Assembly (NCBI RefSeq): GCF_051860475.1
Contig: NZ_JBHYDW010000043.1
Span: 1 to 27,869 of the forward strand
DNA from: Elioraea sp051860475
Lineage (GTDB): Bacteria; Pseudomonadota; Alphaproteobacteria; Acetobacterales; Acetobacteraceae
Length of the DNA: 27,869 nt
Reading direction: 5' to 3'
The position numbers and the translations under genes are program-made. This document shows positions 1 through 6,197 of the stretch, piece after piece; within the stretch, counting starts at the first letter, position 1, and every line of letters begins with the position of its first letter. Below the pieces are notes generated by a model, which did not search any database, was not told the DNA's origin, and worked only from the letters and a program-made list of their open reading frames with translations.

Positions 1-267
1 GTGCCGTTCCCGGACGAGGCGGCGCGGCGTGCGATCTGGGAACGGCACATCCCGTCCCGCGCGCCGACCGAGGGGATCGACCTCGACGCGCTCGCGCGGC
101 TCGACCTGCCGGGGGGCGCGATCCGCACCGTCGCGTTGAACGCCGCCTCGGCGGCAGCCGCCGCCGGCACGCCCATCCGGATGGCGCAGGTGGCTGCTGC
201 CGCGCGGCGGGAGTTCGCGAAGCTTGGGCGGCTGCCCACCGGGCTCGCGGCGGAGGCGTCCCGATGA
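1..267 (+). CDS. AAA+ ATPase of the eCIS cluster, C-terminal fragment (5' end outside the window)
   Basis: Frame 1 is open from the first base and ends at TGA 265-267, so only the last 88 residues are visible. The segment PFPDEAARRAIWERHIP followed by LARLDLPGGAIRTVALNAA matches the C-terminal lid region of AAA+ ATPases of the FtsH/Cdc48 type: helical lid plus a sensor-2-like GxIR motif. Such ATPases (Afp15-like) are standard partners of eCIS loci and are thought to act in particle assembly or disassembly. Walker A and B lie upstream and cannot be checked. The GTG at base 1 is probably an internal Val codon, not the start. The stop overlaps the next ATG by four bases (ATGA), indicating the same operon. 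The family call rests on the short C-terminus plus context. Confidence 0.75.
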   Translation: MPFPDEAARRAIWERHIPSRAPTEGIDLDALARLDLPGGAIRTVALNAASAAAAAGTPIRMAQVAAAARREFAKLGRLPTGLAAEASR

Positions 268-485
268 CGACGGTGGCGATCCGGCGGCTGCGGATCAACG
301 GGCTTGCCGGCCGTGCCCCGAGCCGCGCGGAGGTGGAGGCCGCCCTGCGCCGGGCGCTCGCGCAGGGCGTGCCCGACACGACGCCGCCCGCGGCCGCGCT
401 GCGCATCGACGGCGGACGGACGCTGGGCCAGGCCACCGATGCCGTCGCCGCGGCGATCGCGGGCCTGAAGGGGGGGCGGCGATGA
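264..485 (+). CDS. Small unknown eCIS-cluster protein (73 aa)
   Basis: This short ORF begins at ATG 264, overlapping the ATPase stop, and ends at TGA 483-485, overlapping the next ATG at 482. The tight 4-base overlaps on both sides argue that it is a real, translationally coupled gene. It has no recognised domain. It starts with a basic strand-like stretch (TVAIRRLRINGLAG), then a helix rich in Ala and Arg (EVEAALRRALAQG), and ends in a second Ala-rich helix and a GGRR tail. It sits between the ATPase and the first DUF4157 protein, so a chaperone, adaptor or loading role is possible, but that is inferred from position only. Confidence 0.65.
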   Translation: MTTVAIRRLRINGLAGRAPSRAEVEAALRRALAQGVPDTTPPAAALRIDGGRTLGQATDAVAAAIAGLKGGRR

Positions 486-1723
486 GGGGGTTCGCCGAGA
501 AGACGGCCACGCCGGGCGCGCTTCGGGCAGCAGCGGCGTTCCGGATCGGTGCGGCGAACGACGCGGCCGAGCGCGAGGCCGATGCGATCGCCGAGCGCGT
601 GCTCGGCGCGGCGACGCTGCGCCGTCGCCCGAGCGGCGGGGGCGCAATCGCCAGCGACGCACAGGGAGCCGTCCACGCGGCGCTCGCCGCGCCGGGCCGT
701 CCGCTCGCCGCGTCCGATCGCGCGCGTTTCGGCACCGCTCTCGGCGTCGATCTCGCGGGCGTTCGGATCCACGACGACGCTGCCGCGGATCGCGCGGCAC
801 GCTCGGTCGGCGCCCGTGCCTTCGCGCTGGGCAGCGAACTGGTGTTCGCGCGCGGTGAGTACCGTCCGGCGGAGCCCGAGGGCCGACGCCTGCTCGCGCA
901 CGAGCTCGCCCATCTCGGCCAGGACCGGTCGGCGACCACGGTGCGGCGCGAGAACGGCAAGGGCGCGGCGAACAAGGAAGAGGAGGAACCGTCCGCCGGC
1001 GACGTGATCGTCGAGGGGCTGAAGGTCGCGGCAGAGAAGGCGAAGGACAAGAAGGAGATCAAGGAGAAGGTGCTGAAGCCGATCGAGGACAAGGCAAAAT
1101 CCGAGTTCGGCGAGCTCTCGACCGGCGAGAAGGTCGGCGTGGTCTCGTTCGGTGCCGCCACCTACGGCCTCGGCCTCGGCGCCATGTTCGGCACCGCGGA
1201 GGGGCGCGAGAAGCTCTCGGGCGTGAACTTCATCGCCCCGCTCGGCCTGATCCCGTACTGGCCGATCTCGTCCTTCACCTACACCCTGCCCGAGAAGGAG
1301 ACCGACCCGCTCAAGTTCGCGCTGAAGTTCGACGGGTCGGAGTTGCTGAAGCTGGGCCGCGGCGACGAGCCGAAGTGGGTCACCAGCCTGTCGCTCGATG
1401 TCGGCTGGACGGTGATGCCGCAGACCGACAGCTGGAAACTCACCAAGCTGACCGGGAAGTTCGGGCTGCTGCCCGGGCTGACGCTCTCCGGCGGCTACCA
1501 GAAGGGGCCGTTCCTGACCACGCCGAGCGAGATCGTCACCGGACCGGGCGGCGAGACGCAGCAGAGCATGAAGACGATCCCGTCGGAGAAGGGCCCGAAG
1601 GATCCGCTCATGGATCAGCCGAATGTCGGGGGGTTCATCACCGTGGACCTGGCCAAGCTGCCGATCGTCCCGGCGCCGCTCCGTCACATCCTCGGTGGCG
1701 GACTGGGGAAGCGCCGGCGATGA
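482..1723 (+). CDS. eCIS core domain (DUF4157) protein 1 with beta-rich C-terminal domain (413 aa)
   Basis: The start is ATG 482, overlapping the upstream stop; the frame stays open further upstream but that part is shadow. Residues about 19-156 form an eCIS-core/DUF4157 domain: AFRIG and ADAIAERVL early, a VRIHDDAAADRAARSVGARA segment near 94-113, and a zincin-type HELAH at 140-144. A Lys/Glu-rich, probably helical linker follows (about 159-213), then a Gly-rich hydrophobic stretch (about 219-238) and a beta-rich C-terminus with alternating polar and hydrophobic strands (ISSFTYTLP, LTLSGGYQKGPF). DUF4157 domains recur in eCIS loci as core or cargo-associated parts. The C-terminal half matches nothing I recognise. 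The paralogue downstream shares only the N-terminal region. Whether HELAH is catalytically active here is unknown. Confidence 0.85.
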   Translation: MRGFAEKTATPGALRAAAAFRIGAANDAAEREADAIAERVLGAATLRRRPSGGGAIASDAQGAVHAALAAPGRPLAASDRARFGTALGVDLAGVRIHDDAAADRAARSVGARAFALGSELVFARGEYRPAEPEGRRLLAHELAHLGQDRSATTVRRENGKGAANKEEEEPSAGDVIVEGLKVAAEKAKDKKEIKEKVLKPIEDKAKSEFGELSTGEKVGVVSFGAATYGLGLGAMFGTAEGREKLSGVNFIAPLGLIPYWPISSFTYTLPEKETDPLKFALKFDGSELLKLGRGDEPKWVTSLSLDVGWTVMPQTDSWKLTKLTGKFGLLPGLTLSGGYQKGPFLTTPSEIVTGPGGETQQSMKTIPSEKGPKDPLMDQPNVGGFITVDLAKLPIVPAPLRHILGGGLGKRRR

Positions 1724-2727
1724 AGGCGGCCGCAACCCGCGCGAGCGAGGCGGCGCGGCCGGCGCCGACGCCGGCGTTCCGCATCGGCCCCGCCGACGAC
1801 GCGGCCGAGCGCGCGGCCGACGCGATCGCCGAGCGCGTGCTGGGCGACGCCGTGCTTCGTCGCAAATGCGCGGCATGCGAGGAGGAGGAGCGGCTCTCGC
1901 GGCGCGCCGACGGCGGATCGGTCTCGTCCTCTGCCGAGACCGCCGTGCGCACCGCGCTGAGCGAGCCGGGCCAGGCACTTCGACCCGCCGATGCAGGGTT
2001 CTTCGGAGCCCGGCTTGGCGCCGGCCTCGATGACGTGCGGGTCCATGACGGTCCGACGGCGGACCGGGCGGCACGGAGCGTCGGCGCGCGCGCCTTCGCG
2101 CTCGGCAATGCTCTGGTCTTCGCGCGCGGAGAGTATCGGCCGGACACGCCGAAGGGCCGCCAGCTGCTCGCCCATGAACTTGCCCACGTCGTGCAGGACG
2201 AGGGCGGCAGCGCGATCCGGCGCCAGCCCGCTCCCGCACCGCGCACGCGCGTCGTCGCCGAACAGGGCGTGACGGTGTTCGTCCGCCCGTCCTGCGCCAC
2301 CACACCCGGCTTCTCCTTCGAGATCATGGAGGATGCGATCCGCGTCGCGATCGACACGATCATCAACGACGACTGCATCGAGCCGACACGCCGGCGCGCC
2401 ATGACGCGCAACATCCAGCGTCACGGCCTCGATTTCCGCTGCCGCGATTCGGCCGACCTCGAGAACCCGGGCGCCTGCGCCGAAGCCACCGGCTTCTCGA
2501 GGCCCGCCAACATCTTCACGGTGGGCACCGCCGCCCTGGACGCGGCCGCGTGCGGGCCGCTCGCCGGCACCATCATGCACGAGATCATCCATGTCGTGCG
2601 CGGTGTGGCCGGCGAGCAGCTGCCGCGTTCCTGCGAACTCTCATGCTTCGGCTTCGACCGCGGCGGTGCGGATGCCGAGCTCTGCCGCGACATCGATGTG
2701 TTCGGACGCCGGCGAGGCGCGGCATGA
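1720..2727 (+). CDS. eCIS core domain (DUF4157) protein 2 with second zincin-like, Cys-rich C-terminal domain (335 aa)
   Basis: The start is ATG 1720, overlapping the stop of the first DUF4157 gene. The N-terminal 170 residues closely resemble protein 1 (AFRIG, DAIAERVLG, TADRAARSVGARAFALG) and carry HELAH at 152-156, with an added CAACEEEE segment (Cys50, Cys53) often seen in this family. The C-terminal domain, about 180-335, is different. It has a second HExxH motif, HEIIH at 287-291, in a hydrophobic helix, and cysteines at 192, 219, 241, 253, 278, 305, 309 and 322. This looks like a separate metallopeptidase-like domain that may be disulfide-stabilised or metal-rich. I infer a payload or processing enzyme of the injection particle. 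The stop overlaps the next ATG at 2724. Confidence 0.85.
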   Translation: MKAAATRASEAARPAPTPAFRIGPADDAAERAADAIAERVLGDAVLRRKCAACEEEERLSRRADGGSVSSSAETAVRTALSEPGQALRPADAGFFGARLGAGLDDVRVHDGPTADRAARSVGARAFALGNALVFARGEYRPDTPKGRQLLAHELAHVVQDEGGSAIRRQPAPAPRTRVVAEQGVTVFVRPSCATTPGFSFEIMEDAIRVAIDTIINDDCIEPTRRRAMTRNIQRHGLDFRCRDSADLENPGACAEATGFSRPANIFTVGTAALDAAACGPLAGTIMHEIIHVVRGVAGEQLPRSCELSCFGFDRGGADAELCRDIDVFGRRRGAA

Positions 2728-3368
2728 CAGGTTTCTCCGGCTCTCCCCGCATCCTCAAGGGCGCGCTCGTCGCCTACGCGCTGCCCGTGCTCGTCCCGCG
2801 TCTGGTGGTGTTCCAGTACAACCCGGAGACCTTGACGCGCGCGCTCTCGCCGCGCGCCGCGGAAGGTGCCTCCGGCCGCGGCGATGCGCTCCAGGCGGAC
2901 GGGCCGCCGGAGGAGACCATCACCATGACGGTCGAGATCGATGCCGCGGATCAGCTGGAGAAGGGCGATGCGCTCGCCGCCTCGATCGGGCTGCATCCCG
3001 CGCTCGCGACGCTGGAGAGCCTGCTCTACCCGCAGATGGCGCGCGTGATCGCGAACCAGGCGCTGTCGCTCGCCGGCGGCGCGTTCATCGGCGGCGAGCC
3101 GGTGCCGCTCGCCCTGCTGGTCTGGGGGCCGGCGCGCGTGCTGCCGGTGCGCGTGCAGTCGGTCAGCATCACCGAGCAGGCCTTCGACGTGAACCTGAAC
3201 CCGATCCTCGCCAAGGCGGACCTGTCGATGAAGGTGCTCACCTACCGCGAGCTCGACATGACCAATCCCGCGTACTGGGTCTACATGGCCTCGTTCGCGC
3301 AGAAGGAGGTGATGACGGCGCTCAACCTCGTCGACGTCGCGGTGCGCGTCACCGCGCCACCGCTGTAG
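2724..3368 (+). CDS. CIS tube/baseplate protein, Afp7 N-terminal-like (214 aa)
   Basis: The start is ATG 2724, overlapping the upstream TGA. The segment RLVVFQYNPETLTRALSP (about residues 26-43) is the hallmark opening of the CIS_tube family, in which an F-x-(F/Y)-NP motif begins the tube-like fold. It is followed by the typical ETITMTVEIDAADQLE stretch and a later strand pair around VQSVSITEQAFDVNLNPILA. In Afp/PVC-type particles this module joins the inner tube to the central baseplate spike, and is usually fused to a C-terminal LysM domain. Here the LysM-like part is a separate downstream gene. The length of about 215 aa fits the domain without LysM. Confidence 0.85.
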   Translation: MTGFSGSPRILKGALVAYALPVLVPRLVVFQYNPETLTRALSPRAAEGASGRGDALQADGPPEETITMTVEIDAADQLEKGDALAASIGLHPALATLESLLYPQMARVIANQALSLAGGAFIGGEPVPLALLVWGPARVLPVRVQSVSITEQAFDVNLNPILAKADLSMKVLTYRELDMTNPAYWVYMASFAQKEVMTALNLVDVAVRVTAPPL

Positions 3369-3379
3369 GAGCGCGAGCG

Positions 3380-3661
3380 ATGTTCTTCCGCGGCAGCCGA
3401 TACGAGCCCGTCCCGACACGGGTGCACGTCACGGCGGATGGGCGGACGATCCGCCACAAGGGACTGCGCATCCTGCCGCAGCCGGGCGGCTCGCTGCTGC
3501 ATCTCGCGCGCCAGGACGAGCGGCTCGATCGCGTCGCGGCCGAGTGGTTCGGCAATGCCGAGCTCTGGTGGCGCATCGCGGACGCGAACACCGCGCTCGA
3601 TCCGGACGAGCTCGTGGCCGAACCGGGACGGAGCATCACCGTGCCGGCCCCTGGCGAGTAG
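3380..3661 (+). CDS. LysM-like baseplate protein, Afp7 C-terminal/tail protein X-like (93 aa)
   Basis: The start is ATG 3380, with GGAG at 3368-3371 at a suitable distance, directly after the CIS tube gene. Residues about 38-90 form a LysM-like fold: SLLHLARQDERLDRVAAEWFGNAELWWRIADANTA, then DPDELVAEPGRSITVP. This matches small phage tail protein X / gp53-like baseplate proteins and the LysM end of Afp7. The expected role is structural, at the junction of tube, hub and wedges. No signal peptide is present, consistent with assembly in the cytoplasm. The gene is in the same operon as its neighbours. Confidence 0.85.
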   Translation: MFFRGSRYEPVPTRVHVTADGRTIRHKGLRILPQPGGSLLHLARQDERLDRVAAEWFGNAELWWRIADANTALDPDELVAEPGRSITVPAPGE

Positions 3662-3667
3662 CGCGCC

Positions 3668-4804
3668 ATGCCGCTCGTACCCCCCTTCTTCCAGGTCCGC
3701 ATCGCCTTCGCGCCGCTGCCCAAGCCGCTGCTCGACGCGCTGGACGGCATCGAGGTCGAGACCTCGGTCGGCTCCGCCTCGATCCTGCGCCTGCGCTTCC
3801 GGCTCTCGCGCAACCTGCTGGGCGACTGGGATCCGCCGATCGCCGACATCTTCCGCCCGCTCGTGCCGATCTCGGTCGCGGTCTCGGCCGGATTGCCGAT
3901 CCCCGAGACGGTGGTGAACGGCTTCGTGCGCGAGGTGCGCCAGTCGGGCGGCGGCGCGCAGCGCGGCACCACGGCCGAGGTGGTGGCGATGGACGCCTCG
4001 GCGACGATCATGAACCTGATCGAGCAGCCGCTGCCGCACCCGAACCTCGATCCGGTGACGATCGCGACCACGATCCTGGGCCGCTACGCGATCGCACCGT
4101 TCCCCCTGCCGACCGCACCGACGCGCACCATCCTCGACACGACCACCATCCAGCGCGGCACGGATGCGCGGATGCTGCGCGAGATGGCACGCCAGCTCGC
4201 CTACGAGTTCTACCTCCAGCCCGACCCGCTCGCCGGGCTGGATATCGGGCATTTCCATCCGCCGCTGACGACGGTGCCGCCGCAGGGCGTGCTGTCGGTC
4301 GATTTCGGCACGGCGACGAACCTGATCGAGTTCGACGTCGGCTACGACACGCTCCAGCCCAACGCCGCGCTGTCGGTGGGCGTCGATCCGAACACCGGTG
4401 CGCCGCTGCCGGTGCCGGCCCTCGCGCCGCTTCAGCCGCCCGAGGGGCTCGAGCCCGCGCTGCTGCGCATCGCTCCGCCGCCGATCCGTCGGCCGACCGC
4501 GCGCGACGCGGCCAATCCTGCCGAGCTGTTCCGGCAGAACCAGGCGATCGTAGACCGTTCGAGCCGCGCGATCACGGGAAGCGGGTCGGTCGATTCGGTC
4601 AAGTACGGGCGGATGCTGCGGCCCGGCCTGCCGGTCGCGATCCGCGGTGCCGGCCGAGCGCACAGCGGCACATGGTACGTCGAGAGCGTGTCGCACAGCA
4701 TCTCGACCGGTGCATGGACGCAACGCTTCCAGGCGAGCCGGAACGCGCTGGGCCTCACCGGGGCCGAGCTGTTCATCGACCCGCTCGCCGCCGCGGTCGC
4801 CTGA
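3668..4804 (+). CDS. Phage late control D (gpD)/VgrG N-terminal-like hub protein (378 aa)
   Basis: The start is ATG 3668, seven bases after the previous stop. The early strands (FFQVRIAFAPLPK, VETSVGSASILRLRF) and the middle TTIQRGTDARMLREMARQLAYEFYLQP (about residues 157-183) are typical of the gpD family that forms the hub of the central spike in P2, T4 gp27 and the first half of VgrG/Afp8. The C-terminus (LRPGLPVAIRGAGRAHSGTWYVESVSHSI) matches the closing beta domain of this family. The OB-fold and spike half of Afp8 is encoded separately downstream. The segment from about residue 240 to 275 is Pro-rich and is likely a linker. Confidence 0.87.
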   Translation: MPLVPPFFQVRIAFAPLPKPLLDALDGIEVETSVGSASILRLRFRLSRNLLGDWDPPIADIFRPLVPISVAVSAGLPIPETVVNGFVREVRQSGGGAQRGTTAEVVAMDASATIMNLIEQPLPHPNLDPVTIATTILGRYAIAPFPLPTAPTRTILDTTTIQRGTDARMLREMARQLAYEFYLQPDPLAGLDIGHFHPPLTTVPPQGVLSVDFGTATNLIEFDVGYDTLQPNAALSVGVDPNTGAPLPVPALAPLQPPEGLEPALLRIAPPPIRRPTARDAANPAELFRQNQAIVDRSSRAITGSGSVDSVKYGRMLRPGLPVAIRGAGRAHSGTWYVESVSHSISTGAWTQRFQASRNALGLTGAELFIDPLAAAVA

Positions 4805-4816
4805 GGGAGGGCTTCG

Positions 4817-5542
4817 ATGCCGATCGAGATGGACGAGCTTGATGCCCGGGTGAACGCGCCGATCAGCGGCGTGGACCGCTTCTACGGCAAGTATCGCGGC
4901 ACCGTCGTGACCAACACCGACCCGCTTCAGCAGGGCCGCATCCAGGCCTTCGTACCGGAGGTTCTGGGCGAGGTTCCGAGCGGCTGGGCGGTGCCCTGCG
5001 TCCCCTATGCCGGCCCGCTCTCGGGGTTCTTCTCGCTGCCGGTTCCCGGCGCGTCCGTGTGGATCGAGTTCGAGGCGGGTGATCCCTCGCGCCCGATCTG
5101 GACCGGCGGCTGGTGGCCGACGCCCGGCGTGCCGACAGCCATCCAGTCCGGCCCTGCGCAGCCGACCCAGCGCGTGTGGCGCACCGAGACGGGGCTGACT
5201 GTGCAGATGGACGATCTCGCCCAGACCATCACGATCGGCGACGGTTTCGGCATCCAGATGGTCGAGGTCAACATGGCGACTGCGACCGTCACCGTGAAGG
5301 GCCTCGCCCGCGCGGTCACCGAGGCGCCGCTCGTGCACCACGGCAGCGCCTCCGCCGCACACCCCCATGTGAAAGGCGACCTGCTGCTCGCCTATCTCGG
5401 CCAGCTCGTGGCGATGCTGCAGGCGCATATCCACCCGGGCGAGACCGCGGTCGGCATCCTGCCGGTGACGCCCGCGCCACCGCAGCCCGTGTTCCCCGTG
5501 CCGACGCCGAGCCTGCTGTCGACCAAGGTGTTCGTGGAGTAG
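4817..5542 (+). CDS. Spike protein with gp5/gpV-type OB fold (241 aa)
   Basis: The start is ATG 4817, with a good Shine-Dalgarno (AGGGAGGG) about five bases upstream. Residues about 25-100 form the gp5 OB-fold domain: YRGTVVTNTDPLQQGRIQAF, then GASVWIEFEAGDPSRPIWTG. A strand-rich stretch follows (about 117-165, TGLTVQMDDLAQTITIGDG), consistent with a short beta-prism, then a His-containing region (HHGSASAAHPH) and a helix ending in AHIHPGE. The Pro-rich tail ends LSTKVFVE. The C-terminal helix and HPGE segment match phage baseplate assembly protein V. With the gpD-like gene upstream it would form the needle hub. No separate PAAR tip gene follows. Confidence 0.87.
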   Translation: MPIEMDELDARVNAPISGVDRFYGKYRGTVVTNTDPLQQGRIQAFVPEVLGEVPSGWAVPCVPYAGPLSGFFSLPVPGASVWIEFEAGDPSRPIWTGGWWPTPGVPTAIQSGPAQPTQRVWRTETGLTVQMDDLAQTITIGDGFGIQMVEVNMATATVTVKGLARAVTEAPLVHHGSASAAHPHVKGDLLLAYLGQLVAMLQAHIHPGETAVGILPVTPAPPQPVFPVPTPSLLSTKVFVE

Positions 5543-5547
5543 CCGCG

Positions 5548-5817
5548 ATGGGAGCCCTCAAGGGCGGCAGCCCGGACGATTTCGGCGACAGCCTCGCGCT
5601 CGAGATCGAGAACGCGCTGAACCAGCTGCTGCTGCTGGACGGCCTGCCGACCCTGCCGAACAACGATCCGGACACCACGCGCGAGCGCCGCCGCTTCTTC
5701 AGCGCGATCGGTCGCGGCGTGGTGCGCCACCTGGTCGCGCGGCGCCAATCCTTCGAGATCGACGTCGACACCAGCGCGAACGACGTCTTCCGCCACCCCG
5801 ACCTCACCTCGGACTGA
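5548..5817 (+). CDS. Small unknown eCIS-cluster protein (89 aa)
   Basis: The ORF starts at ATG 5548, five bases after the spike gene, and ends five bases before the gp25-like gene; this tight packing supports a real gene. The predicted protein looks helical: a DFGDSLALEIENALNQLLLLDG segment, then a charged ERRRFFSAIGRGVVRHLVARRQSF helix, and an acidic tail. It lies where Afp-type loci usually have the PAAR tip, but shows no PAAR-like Gly/His repeats. I do not recognise the family; a small baseplate or chaperone role is inferred from position. Confidence 0.7.
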   Translation: MGALKGGSPDDFGDSLALEIENALNQLLLLDGLPTLPNNDPDTTRERRRFFSAIGRGVVRHLVARRQSFEIDVDTSANDVFRHPDLTSD

Positions 5818-5822
5818 CGGCG

Positions 5823-6197
5823 ATGAGCGGCGCACCCTTCCTCGGCTTCCCTTACCGTCCCGATGCGCGGGGGCGGTCGGGCACGGTCTCCTACGAGCCG
5901 CATGTGCGCGCGATGATCGAGCAGGTGCTGTTCACCGCGCCCGGCGAGCGGGTGATGCGGCCCGATTTCGGCTGCGGACTGAAGGAGCTGCTGTTCCAGC
6001 CCGCCTCCGACGCGCTCGCCGCCGCGACCCAGCAGATGGTGCACGGCGCGCTAATCCGCTGGCTCGAGGGCGTGATCGCGGTGCAGCGCGTCAGTGTCGC
6101 GGCGGAGGGCGCGTCGCTGATCGTCACCGTGGTCTACACGCCGCGCAGCGGCGGGGCCGCGCGCGCCGAGACCTTCACCATGGAGGGCGGCGGATGA
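5823..6197 (+). CDS. gp25-like baseplate wedge protein, GPW/gp25 family (124 aa)
   Basis: The start is ATG 5823. Residues 37-58 contain the family signature: LFTAPGERVMRPDFGCGLKELLF, the core of the GPW/gp25 fold, matching in size the usual 110-150 aa. Upstream is the typical SYEPHVRAMIEQV helix and downstream a strand pair RVSVAAEGASLIVTVVY. In T4, P2, T6SS and Afp particles this protein forms the heart of the baseplate wedge and starts sheath polymerisation. The stop overlaps the ATG of the next gene (6194-6197), coupling it to the first baseplate-J protein, its known wedge partner. Confidence 0.92.
   Translation: MSGAPFLGFPYRPDARGRSGTVSYEPHVRAMIEQVLFTAPGERVMRPDFGCGLKELLFQPASDALAAATQQMVHGALIRWLEGVIAVQRVSVAAEGASLIVTVVYTPRSGGAARAETFTMEGGG

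Noticed and set aside
224..481. N-terminal extension of DUF4157 protein 1 (in-frame from 224)
   Set aside because: It overlaps the ATPase end and the 73-aa gene, is Arg/Pro-rich shadow sequence, and the ATG at 482 gives the standard DUF4157 opening with a coupling overlap.
1375..1719. N-terminal extension of DUF4157 protein 2 (in-frame from 1375)
   Set aside because: It would overlap the C-terminal third of protein 1 with His/Arg-rich shadow sequence; the ATG at 1720 in an ATGA overlap is the consistent start.
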